Below are positions 1 through 5,267 of a DNA stretch of 7,245 bases, piece by piece. The position numbers and the translations under genes are program-made. The stretch's first letter is position 1. The number at the start of each line of letters is the position of its first letter. The stretch lies in NCBI GenBank assembly GCA_959022875.1, contig CAUFAM010000054.1, positions 1-7,245 on the forward strand, written 5' to 3'. Source of the DNA: an uncultured Oscillospiraceae bacterium (GTDB lineage Bacteria; Bacillota; Clostridia; Oscillospirales; Oscillospiraceae). The notes beneath the pieces were generated by a model. It did not search any database, was not told the origin of the DNA, and worked only from the letters and a program-made list of their open reading frames with translations.

Positions 1-185
1 CCGCCTCCATCCGGCTGTGTACCCTTCTGGATAAACCTGACCGCCGGGTGAAGCCCGTGGAGGTTCATTACTCCGGCTTTACCATCCCCGATGCCTTTGT
101 GGTGGGCTACGGACTGGATTATGCGGAAAAATACCGTAACCTGCCCTATATTGGCATTCTGAAGCCCCAGGTATACGGCGGGTGA
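1..185 (+). CDS. hpt: Hypoxanthine phosphoribosyltransferase, C-terminal end (partial)
   Basis: The left edge cuts this gene; its last 60 codons are visible in the frame starting at base 3 and stop at TGA 183-185. The product would be the purine-salvage enzyme that joins hypoxanthine or guanine to PRPP to make IMP or GMP in the cytoplasm. The visible tail carries the family's C-terminal signature: KPVEVHYSGF, then IPDAFVVGYGLDY (the base- and Mg-PPi-contacting segment with the VGYGLDY motif), then EKYRNLPYIGILKP. The PRPP-binding loop lies outside the window. The next gene, ftsH, starts 16 nt after the stop on the same strand, so the two are probably co-transcribed; hpt-ftsH is a widespread gene order in Firmicutes. 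The family call is safe; hypoxanthine-versus-guanine preference cannot be read from this fragment. Confidence 0.93.
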   Translation, partial: ASIRLCTLLDKPDRRVKPVEVHYSGFTIPDAFVVGYGLDYAEKYRNLPYIGILKPQVYGG

Positions 186-192
186 GAAAGGA
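185..192 (+). promoter_or_regulatory. Ribosome binding site of ftsH
   Basis: AGAAAGGA begins on the last base of the hpt stop codon and lies 9 nt before the ATG at 202. It supports that start and suggests that ftsH translation follows directly from hpt on a shared mRNA. No promoter-like sequence was seen in the 16-nt gap. Confidence 0.7.
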
Positions 193-201
193 TTTTAGCC
201 T

Positions 202-2073
202 ATGAAACGCTTTTCCCCCCGGGACATCACCATGTATCTGATGCTGGCGGTACTGCTCTTTTTCACCTTCTCCGCCTTGCAGCAGATGGATCGCAGTGAC
301 GCTCCCATTTACAGCGACATCCGCACCCTCTTTGTTCAGGAGAAGGTGTCCTACTTCGAGTTGAAGGACAACACCCTCACCCTGGTCCTCCGGGGGGAGG
401 ACGGTTCCTCCTCCACCCTGACCTATCACATCGCCAACCCCAACTGGCTCTATGAGGACCTCCACGAGCTGTGGGAAACCCAGCAGAACGCCGGGCTTCT
501 CCGCTATGATCTGCCCCAGGGCATGGAGGGCTCCTGGTGGTATAACCTGGTGCCCTATCTGGTGGCGGCGGCGGTGCTGGGCCTGTTCTGGTACCTGCTG
601 ATGCGTCAGCGGGCCGGGGCCGCCGGCGGTGGGGGCGCACCCGGTGCGTCCCGCTTCGGCCACGCCAGAACCCGCACCCTCTCCGATCAGGCCAAAAAGG
701 TCACCTTTGACGATGTGGCCGGAGCCGACGAGGAGAAGGAGGAGCTTCAGGAGATCGTGGAGTTTCTCCGGGATCCCCAGAAGTTCTCCAGCCTGGGTGC
801 CCGGATTCCCAAGGGCGTGCTGCTGGTGGGCCCTCCGGGCACCGGTAAGACCCTCATTGCCAAGGCAGTAGCCGGGGAGGCGGGCGTGCACTTCCTGTCT
901 ATTTCCGGCTCTGACTTTGTGGAGCTCTATGTGGGCGTGGGCGCCAGCCGGGTCCGGGATCTCTTTGACCAGGCAAAAAAAGAGGCCCCTGCCATTGTCT
1001 TCATCGACGAGATTGACGCTGTGGGCCGCCAGCGCGGCGCAGGCCTGGGCGGCGGACACGACGAGCGGGAGCAGACCCTCAACCAGCTGCTGGTGGAGAT
1101 GGACGGCTTCGGCTCCAACGAAGGTGTCATCGTCCTGGCCGCCACCAACCGCCAGGACATCCTGGACCCCGCCCTGCTGCGTCCCGGCCGCTTTGACCGG
1201 CAGATCTATGTGGGCCTGCCCGACATCAAGGGCCGGGAAGCCATCCTGAAGGTCCACGCCAAGCAGAAGCCCCTGGCCGAGGATGTAGACCTTAACCAGG
1301 TAGCCCGTTCCACCGCCGGCTTCACCGGCGCCGATCTGGAGAACCTCCTCAACGAGGCCGCCCTGCTGGCTGCCCGGGAGGATCAGCGCTTTATCACCAT
1401 GGCCGACCTCCACAACGCCATGCTGAAGGTCATTGCTGGACCGGAGAAACGAAGCCGGGTAGTCACCGACCACGCCAGAAAGCTTACCGCCTATCACGAG
1501 GCGGGCCACGCGGTGGTCATCCACGAGCTGAAAACCCAAGATCCCGTCCATCAGATCACCATTGTCCCCCGTGGTCCTGCGGGCGGTATGACCATCTCTC
1601 TGCCTGCGGAGGATAAGTCCTATCTGTCCAAAAAGGAGCTGGAGGAGCGCATTGCCGTGTGTCTGGGCGGCCGGGTAGCCGAGCAGATCATCCTGGGTGA
1701 CATCTCTACGGGAGCCTCCAGCGACATTCAGAAGGCCTCCCAGATCTCCCGGGCCATGGTCACCAAGTACGGCATGAGCGACAAACTGGGCACCATCGCC
1801 TATGGAAACGAGAGCGACGAGATCTTCATCGGCCGCTCCATGGCCCAGGCCCGCACCTACTCCGAAGAGGTGGCTGGAATCATTGACCAGGAGGTCAAGT
1901 CCATTGTGGACCAGGCCTATCAGCGCTGTGAGGAGATTCTCTCCCGGTGCCGCCGGGAGCTGGAGATTACCGCCCGGTATCTTCTGGATCACGAAACTAT
2001 GGATGCAGAAGTCTTTGCCAAGGTCTTTGACAACCCGGAAGCAGAGGAATTTGCCGACTATCAGCAAGCTTAA
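202..2073 (+). CDS. ftsH: ATP-dependent zinc metalloprotease FtsH
   Basis: Membrane-anchored AAA+ protease that unfolds and degrades misassembled membrane proteins and selected cytosolic regulators as a hexamer. It has 623 residues, normal for bacterial FtsH. Seen in order: a transmembrane helix at about 11-28, a short extracytoplasmic domain, a second helix at about 112-133, a Gly/Ala linker (about 138-150), then the AAA+ module. That module has Walker A GPPGTGKT at 210-217, pore loop YVG at 243-245, Walker B IVFIDEID at 265-272, and a second region of homology ending RPGRFDR at 327-333. The protease domain has the zinc motif HEAGH at 432-436 and the expected third ligand Asp at about 508 (SSDIQKA). 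All catalytic residues are present. The ATG at 202 is chosen because AGAAAGGA sits 9 nt upstream and the membrane helix follows directly. It follows hpt by 16 nt and ends in a perfect hairpin terminator. The pore loop is YVG rather than the commoner FVG, a conservative change. Confidence 0.98.
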   Translation: MKRFSPRDITMYLMLAVLLFFTFSALQQMDRSDAPIYSDIRTLFVQEKVSYFELKDNTLTLVLRGEDGSSSTLTYHIANPNWLYEDLHELWETQQNAGLLRYDLPQGMEGSWWYNLVPYLVAAAVLGLFWYLLMRQRAGAAGGGGAPGASRFGHARTRTLSDQAKKVTFDDVAGADEEKEELQEIVEFLRDPQKFSSLGARIPKGVLLVGPPGTGKTLIAKAVAGEAGVHFLSISGSDFVELYVGVGASRVRDLFDQAKKEAPAIVFIDEIDAVGRQRGAGLGGGHDEREQTLNQLLVEMDGFGSNEGVIVLAATNRQDILDPALLRPGRFDRQIYVGLPDIKGREAILKVHAKQKPLAEDVDLNQVARSTAGFTGADLENLLNEAALLAAREDQRFITMADLHNAMLKVIAGPEKRSRVVTDHARKLTAYHEAGHAVVIHELKTQDPVHQITIVPRGPAGGMTISLPAEDKSYLSKKELEERIAVCLGGRVAEQIILGDISTGASSDIQKASQISRAMVTKYGMSDKLGTIAYGNESDEIFIGRSMAQARTYSEEVAGIIDQEVKSIVDQAYQRCEEILSRCRRELEITARYLLDHETMDAEVFAKVFDNPEAEEFADYQQA

Positions 2074-2114
2074 AAAAACACCCGTTTTGCCATGAGCAAA
2101 ACGGGTGTTTTTTT
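2072..2114. terminator. Bidirectional intrinsic terminator between ftsH and birA
   Basis: A perfect 19-bp inverted repeat: the left arm 2072-2090 starts with seven A and contains CACCCGTTTTGC; the right arm 2096-2114 is its exact complement and ends in seven T. The loop CATGA is 5 nt. Read on the plus strand it ends the hpt-ftsH transcript; read on the minus strand the A run becomes a T run and ends the nitroreductase-birA transcript. The left arm begins inside the ftsH TAA stop codon and the right arm overlaps the birA stop codon (2113-2115), so the two converging genes are separated by little more than the hairpin. Confidence 0.93.
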
Positions 2115-3105
2115 ACACATATCCGTACATTCCGCGCACCGACACTTCTCCTGCCGAGAGCGCTTTTCTGGTTCCGTCGGGCATCTCCACCACCAGGCGG
2201 AACTCGTCGTCAATTTCCACTGCCCAGGCTTCCTCCCGGGAAGCCGGGGTCACCAGCTGCACCTGGTGGCCGGGGGTCAGGCAGTCGGCCCGGTATTTGG
2301 CCAGATATTCCCCCTTATTCTCCGGGAACTGGGCATACATCCGGTCCAGGGCCCGGGTCACCGCAATGGCCAGCTCCACCCGATTCACAGGCTTGCCCAG
2401 CTGCTGGCTCAGGGAGGTAGCCATGTCCCGGATTTCCGGAGAAAAGTCCTCCGGGCGGTGATTCACATTGATCCCAATGCCGGGGATCAGATACTCCAAG
2501 GCGTTGCTCTCACTCTCCAGCCCAAGTTCGGTGAGAATCCCTACCAGCTTCTTGCCCCCCAGGATAATGTCGTTGGTCCACTTGATCTGGGGCCGCACGC
2601 CGCAGCAGGCCTCAATGCCGTCGCACACCGCCACCGCCACCCAGGCGGTAAAATCCGTCACCTCAGCCGGCTCCAGCTTGGGCCGCAGCAGGGCGGACAG
2701 GTAGAGTCCACAGCCCTTGGGGGACTGGAAGGTACGGCCCAGCCGTCCACGGCCACCGGTCTGCTCGTCAGAGATAACCACCAGTCCCTCTCCTTCTCCG
2801 GCCATAGCCTGGCGCTTACACTCGGTATTGGTGGAATCCACCGTATCCAGACACAGCAGCTTGCGCCCCACCAGGCACCCGCTGAGCGGACCGGTCAGCT
2901 CCCCTGCCCGCAGCCGCTCAGGCCCTTGCTCCAGGCGGTACCCACGGTTGGGGGCGGAGGAGATCACATACCCCTCCTGACGCAGGCCCTCTATGGCTTT
3001 CCAAACTCCGGCCCGGCTGATGCCCAGATTGCGGCTCATAGCCTCCCCGGACAAATATTCTCCCTGCCGCTCCCGAAGCAGCGACAGCACCTTTTCCCGG
3101 CTCAT
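2113..3105 (-). CDS. birA: Bifunctional biotin--[acetyl-CoA-carboxylase] ligase / biotin operon repressor
   Basis: A 330-aa class I biotin-protein ligase. It makes biotinyl-AMP from biotin and ATP and transfers biotin to the lysine of carboxyl carrier proteins in the cytoplasm; members with an N-terminal DNA-binding domain also repress biotin genes. Seen: a winged helix-turn-helix at about residues 3-58 (LSGEAMSRNLGISRAGVWKAI, then a wing around NRGYRL), DSTN at 90-93, the biotinyl-AMP loop GRGRLGR at 118-124, KWTNDI at 175-180 (Lys175 matches the ligand-contacting lysine of E. coli BirA), GIGINVN at 209-215, and a C-terminal SH3-like domain ending near GMYGYV. KWTND has Thr where many ligases have Pro. 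The ATG at 3105 is preceded by GGGAGGA with a 7-nt spacer and overlaps the stop of the upstream nitroreductase as ATGA, which points to translational coupling. No typical paired TTGTTAAC-type BirA operator was seen in the window, so its regulatory targets must lie elsewhere. Confidence 0.96.
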   Translation of the reverse strand: MSREKVLSLLRERQGEYLSGEAMSRNLGISRAGVWKAIEGLRQEGYVISSAPNRGYRLEQGPERLRAGELTGPLSGCLVGRKLLCLDTVDSTNTECKRQAMAGEGEGLVVISDEQTGGRGRLGRTFQSPKGCGLYLSALLRPKLEPAEVTDFTAWVAVAVCDGIEACCGVRPQIKWTNDIILGGKKLVGILTELGLESESNALEYLIPGIGINVNHRPEDFSPEIRDMATSLSQQLGKPVNRVELAIAVTRALDRMYAQFPENKGEYLAKYRADCLTPGHQVQLVTPASREEAWAVEIDDEFRLVVEMPDGTRKALSAGEVSVRGMYGYV

Positions 3106-3650
3106 CCTGTTATCCTCCCGTATTCTTCTGCATAGTAGACAAAGTGTTCCTTTCTGGGCGAGGCAGAAGACAGCTCTCCGTCGGCATAGCCCAGAATACA
3201 GAATCCAATGCCCTCGTACTCCCCCTCGATGCCCAGGTCCCTGAGCATCTGCTTGCCTTCCTCCAGCTCAAAGATCTCTCTGGCCCGGTGGATCCAGCAG
3301 CTGCCCAGCCCCACAGAATGGGCCGCCAGCATGAGGTTGCCCATGATAAGGCTTCCATCGTACACGTGGGTGGGCCACTCCTTCTCTGCCAGCACTGCCA
3401 GCACCACAGGCGCTCCATAGAAGGGATCAAAGCCCTCCTCCCAACCGCCGATCTGACGGTTAAGCTCAGAGAGGCGGTCGCGCAGGGCAGAATTGGTCAC
3501 CGCCACAATGATCCCCGACTGATGGTCCTTTCCGCTGGCGGCATAGGTGCCTGCCAAAATCACCTGGTCCATCAGCTCCTTGGGCACTGGGTCGGGACGG
3601 TACTTACGCACACTTCTTCTGCTCCGCATATGCTCAATGACGGTATTCAA
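3102..3650 (-). CDS. Nitroreductase family protein (FMN-dependent oxidoreductase)
   Basis: A small flavoprotein of the nitroreductase fold, expected to bind FMN and reduce an unidentified substrate with NAD(P)H. From the preferred start it has 182 residues. Seen: an N-terminal RSRRSVRKY segment (about 9-17) typical of the FMN-phosphate contact, the PVPKELMDQVILAGTYAASG region that follows it in this family, the central LMLAAHSVGLGSCWIHR, and the C-terminal GIGFCILGYADGE corresponding to the usual 'GYP' motif. The start is TTG at 3650-3648, because GAGGG (3658-3662) lies 7 nt upstream. GTG at 3653 is only 4 nt from that site. A longer reading from TTG 3677 would place the ribosome site inside the gene. 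ATG 3629 would trim conserved sequence. The last codon overlaps birA by ATGA. Family membership is firm; the physiological substrate is unknown, and a link to biotin metabolism is not implied by the sequence. Confidence 0.9.
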   Translation of the reverse strand: MNTVIEHMRSRRSVRKYRPDPVPKELMDQVILAGTYAASGKDHQSGIIVAVTNSALRDRLSELNRQIGGWEEGFDPFYGAPVVLAVLAEKEWPTHVYDGSLIMGNLMLAAHSVGLGSCWIHRAREIFELEEGKQMLRDLGIEGEYEGIGFCILGYADGELSSASPRKEHFVYYAEEYGRITG

Positions 3651-3657
3651 CACTTTT

Positions 3658-3666
3658 CCCTCTTTC
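3658..3666 (-). promoter_or_regulatory. Ribosome binding site that decides the nitroreductase start
   Basis: On the minus strand GAAAGAGGG is followed by AAAA, then GTG and TTG codons in frame. The spacing is 7 nt to the TTG at 3650 and 4 nt to the GTG at 3653, favouring the TTG. This places the start 9 codons downstream of the most distal possible TTG (3677). Confidence 0.65.
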
Positions 3667-3691
3667 TTTGCTTTCAAGCCGTCTCTGTGCG

Positions 3692-3719
3692 GACGGCAGA
3701 CCCTGCCCGTCAGGGGCAG
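3692..3719 (-). promoter_or_regulatory. Leader segment with two competing hairpins (weak)
   Basis: Inside the predicted 5' leader of nitroreductase-birA, one segment (3703-3711) can pair either with 3714-3719 (CTGCCC/GGGCAG, 6 bp, 5-nt loop) or with 3692-3699 (8 bp with one bulged base, 3-nt loop). The two structures exclude each other. There is no T run after either hairpin and the ribosome site lies about 25 nt further on, so neither a classic attenuator nor a sequestered start is visible. It may have no function. Confidence 0.3.
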
Positions 3720-3733
3720 TTCTGATCTTTATT

Positions 3734-3762
3734 ATTATATCGTTTTTCCCGCCCGGGCACAA
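3734..3762 (-). promoter_or_regulatory. Sigma-A-type promoter for nitroreductase-birA
   Basis: On the minus strand a -35 TTGTGC (3757-3762), a 17-bp spacer and a perfect -10 TATAAT (3734-3739) are seen. Transcription would begin near 3727, giving a leader of about 75 nt before the TTG start at 3650. The -35 keeps only the TTG of TTGACA, but the spacing is ideal and the AT-rich -10 stands out in a GC-rich background. This is the only good promoter for the two-gene unit. Confidence 0.75.
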
Positions 3763-3800
3763 CAGGCCTTTTCCATGTTTTGGTGCCATCCACAGCAAAT

Positions 3801-3836
3801 GACGCGGCAGCCGGTCATACAGCCAGCTGCCGCGTC
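3801..3836 (-). terminator. Probable terminator of the ftsE-ftsX-peptidase operon
   Basis: An 11-bp GC-rich inverted repeat: GACGCGGCAGC at 3801-3811 and GCTGCCGCGTC at 3826-3836, with a 14-nt loop. It lies 15 nt past the peptidase stop codon, where a minus-strand terminator is expected. The following minus-strand sequence (ATTTGCTG) has only a short T run, so termination may be partial. The nitroreductase-birA promoter lies just beyond, so some read-through into that unit is possible. Confidence 0.6.
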
Positions 3837-3851
3837 CTCGTTCGGTTTTCC

Positions 3852-4640
3852 TTACAGATCCAGCTGAACCTTCTGTCCGCCGCTGCGGTAATAGAGGGTC
3901 AGATCTTTAAAATAGTTCAGGGGGTCTACCCGGCTGCCGTTGACCCGGATCTCAAAGTGCAGGTGGTTGCCGGTGGAGTTGCCGGTGGTGCCTACATAGC
4001 CCACCACATCGCCCTGCTTTGCTGTCTGGCCCTGGCTCACTGCCCGGCTGCTCATGTGGGCATAGAGGGTGCTGGTGCCGTCGCTGTGGGAAACTACCAC
4101 ATAGTTGCCATAGGACCAGGCAGAACCGGTTCCATAGACGGAGGTGATGACCACACCGCTCTTGGAAGCATAGATGGGGGTGCCCCGGGAAGCGGGAATG
4201 TCAATGCCCGTGTGATTGTCCGGCTTCCCGGTAAAGGGGTCGGGCCGGCTGCCGTACAGGGAGGAGAGCACGTTGATATTGCCCGCCAGAGGCCACAGGA
4301 AACCCGACTCACTGGGCACGTTGTTGATCTGGGCGGACATCTGGCGCTCCAGATCTTTGATTTGGCTGTCCAAGGCGGTGGCGGCCCGGTTGAGCTCCGC
4401 CTCCATAGCCTTGAGCTGGCTCTCCTGGCTGGTGATTTCTGCGATCACCTTGTCTACCTCAGCCTCCTGGGTCTCCAGCTCTGCTTTGGCCGACTGCTGT
4501 TTGGCCTTGGCCTCCTCCAGGGCTGCTTTGGCCTCCTCCAGCTCGGCGCGCTCCTGCTCCACCTGTTTCTGGAGCTGGGCCAGGGCTTCCATGACGCTGT
4601 TGTCATATTCGATGATCTCCTCGATCATCGCTGTTGTCAT
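3852..4640 (-). CDS. C-terminal fragment of the M23 peptidase gene: second coiled coil and M23 metallopeptidase domain
   Basis: This 262-aa open frame, opened by ATG 4640, carries the second half of the split gene. Residues about 15-105 are an Ala/Glu/Lys/Gln-rich coiled coil (repeated ELEEAKAALEEAKAK-type heptads). Residues about 115-250 are an M23 domain that cleaves peptidoglycan cross-bridges or stem peptides. All catalytic elements are present: HxxxD (His143, Asp147), YAH (His195) and HLHFE (His226, His228). It thus resembles an active LytM-type zinc peptidase rather than a degenerate EnvC. It has no signal peptide, so if translated separately it would stay in the cytoplasm. GAGGAG lies 10 nt before ATG 4640, and both belong to the upstream copy of the duplication, so independent initiation is conceivable. 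The frame overlaps the N-terminal fragment by 38 nt. Domain identity is certain; expression of this fragment is not. Confidence 0.8.
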   Translation of the reverse strand: MTTAMIEEIIEYDNSVMEALAQLQKQVEQERAELEEAKAALEEAKAKQQSAKAELETQEAEVDKVIAEITSQESQLKAMEAELNRAATALDSQIKDLERQMSAQINNVPSESGFLWPLAGNINVLSSLYGSRPDPFTGKPDNHTGIDIPASRGTPIYASKSGVVITSVYGTGSAWSYGNYVVVSHSDGTSTLYAHMSSRAVSQGQTAKQGDVVGYVGTTGNSTGNHLHFEIRVNGSRVDPLNYFKDLTLYYRSGGQKVQLDL

Positions 4641-4663
4641 ATTCGATGATCTCCTCGATCATC
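4595..4663. repeat. Perfect 34-bp tandem duplication (frameshifting)
   Basis: The 34 bases 4595-4628 are repeated without a mismatch at 4629-4662, and the period continues for one more base (4663). Since 34 is not a multiple of three, the second copy shifts the peptidase frame by +1. Each copy contains an inverted repeat, GATGATC and GATCATC separated by TCCTC (4611-4629 and 4645-4663), which could form a hairpin and favour replication slippage. On the coding strand the loop reads GAGGA. The absence of any mismatch between copies suggests a recent duplication, active copy-number change, or an assembly artefact. Confidence 0.97.
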
Positions 4664-5136
4664 ATATAGTTGTCCAAAAGCTCGGAAAAATCACTGGAAC
4701 CAAAGAGAATGGCCCAGTAGGAGGTCTCTCCCTCCTCTTCCATGGCCCGTACCCGGCTGCAAAACAGCTCATACTGCTCCTGCTCCTGGGCCTCGCTCTG
4801 CTCCAGCCCCTGGGCCTTCTGGCTGATGAGCGCCTCATAGTTGGAAATCTGGCTGTTGATGTTGCTGATCTCCGCCCGAATGACCTCGATCTGCTCCTCC
4901 AGCAACTGCTTTTGGGTGAGGGCCTCGTTTTTATCCGCCTTTACCGCATTGAGCTGAGCCTGCAATTCTTTTTTCTGGTTTGCCAGATCATTGGCATCAC
5001 TCTTCAGGGCATCGATTTCCGCCTGGGTCACTGCCGAAGCGGGCAGAACCGCAGCCGGCCCCGCAAAGGGCAGTACCAGAGACAAAATGATGGCCAGGCA
5101 AAGCAGGCGGCGTACATTGTTCCAACATTTTTTCAT
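4603..5136 (-). CDS. N-terminal fragment of the M23 peptidase gene: signal peptide and first coiled coil
   Basis: This 177-aa open frame starts at ATG 5136, with GCGAGG 6 nt upstream. Residues 1-35 form a Sec signal peptide: a basic n-region (MKKCWNNVRR), a hydrophobic core (LLCLAIILSLVLPFAG), and a likely cleavage after LPASA (35). Residues about 38-125 are an alpha-helical coiled coil rich in Gln, Glu, Lys and Leu with no disruptive residues, followed by a helical segment with the conserved-looking SSDFSELLDN. The last eight residues (170-177, DDRGDHRI) are out-of-frame product of the duplication, and translation stops at TGA 4603-4605. On its own it would be an exported coiled coil without an enzymatic domain; whether that piece can still bind FtsX is unknown. 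It starts 15 nt after the stop of the small membrane ORF. Confidence 0.8.
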   Translation of the reverse strand: MKKCWNNVRRLLCLAIILSLVLPFAGPAAVLPASAVTQAEIDALKSDANDLANQKKELQAQLNAVKADKNEALTQKQLLEEQIEVIRAEISNINSQISNYEALISQKAQGLEQSEAQEQEQYELFCSRVRAMEEEGETSYWAILFGSSDFSELLDNYMMIEEIIEYDNSDDRGDHRI

Positions 5137-5151
5137 TTGATTCCTCGCTTT

Positions 5152-5253
5152 TCAGTGCAAAAACACATTGGCTATCATGGGCAGCAGCATAAGAACAGCC
5201 ATGATCCCTGCCAGAATACCCATCATCACACGCTGTCTTTTCTGTCGCTTCAT
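5152..5253 (-). CDS. Small single-pass membrane protein (33 aa), unknown function
   Basis: A short frame from ATG 5253 to TGA 5152 encodes 33 residues: a strongly basic start (MKRQKRQR) followed by a hydrophobic stretch at about 10-31 (MMGILAGIMAVLMLLPMIANVF) and a short LH tail. The composition fits a one-helix inner-membrane protein with its N-terminus in the cytoplasm, or an uncleaved signal anchor. AAGGAG (5264-5269) overlaps the ftsX stop codon and lies 10 nt before the ATG. The gene sits 14 nt after ftsX and 15 nt before the peptidase gene, so it is inside the operon with no spare room. I do not recognise the family; its shape resembles other tiny Firmicutes membrane proteins such as Prli42, but no homology is claimed. 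Its position suggests a role with FtsEX or simply a conserved spacer ORF. Coding status rests on the ribosome site, tight spacing and composition. Confidence 0.68.
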   Translation of the reverse strand: MKRQKRQRVMMGILAGIMAVLMLLPMIANVFLH

Positions 5254-5267
5254 CCCTTCCACACTCC

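Larger units (their letters stand above)
3852..5136 (-). pseudogene. Secreted coiled-coil M23 peptidase (EnvC/PcsB-like FtsEX partner), frameshifted by a 34-bp duplication
   Basis: Taken as one locus, this is a secreted murein hydrolase or hydrolase activator built as signal peptide, two long coiled coils and a C-terminal M23 (LytM-type) domain. The reading frame is broken at the perfect tandem duplication in 4595-4663. Deleting one 34-bp copy joins residue 169 of the upstream frame to residue 16 of the downstream frame and gives an uninterrupted 416-aa protein with seamless coiled coil (NYMMIEEIIEYDNS continuing VMEALAQLQ). The gene is last in the ftsE-ftsX operon, and coiled-coil hydrolases encoded beside ftsEX are the usual periplasmic or extracellular partners of FtsX. 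The break is therefore expected to cost the cell the secreted full-length enzyme, unless the copy number varies among cells or the duplication is an assembly error. No other inactivating change is visible, so the event looks recent. The full-length activity is inferred from the family. Confidence 0.88.

Noticed and set aside
79..2067. A 662-codon open frame on the minus strand antisense to all of ftsH.
   Set aside because: It mirrors a certain ftsH gene; long antisense frames are expected from GC-rich codon bias. The translation has no recognisable domain, is Gly/His/Gln/Leu-rich in the usual antisense way, and no ribosome site or promoter supports it.
2092..3135. A 347-codon open frame on the plus strand antisense to birA.
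   Set aside because: Shadow of birA; its start lies in the terminator loop and the product has no domain-like pattern.
3651..3677. Longer nitroreductase starting at TTG 3677.
   Set aside because: The GAGGG ribosome site would fall inside the gene; spacing favours TTG 3650.
3678..3800. BirA operator in front of nitroreductase-birA.
   Set aside because: I looked for paired TTGTTAAC/GTTAACAA-type half-sites with a 14-16 nt gap and saw none.
3780..4649. Plus-strand open frames (also 4216-5373) over the peptidase gene.
   Set aside because: They run antisense to coiled-coil and M23 coding sequence whose motifs are unmistakable; the Leu-rich products are antisense artefacts of Gln/Glu/Lys codons.
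4595..4663. CRISPR-like or integration (att) repeat.
   Set aside because: Only two abutting copies without a spacer, lying inside coding sequence, with no integrase or cas gene in the window; a simple tandem duplication explains it.
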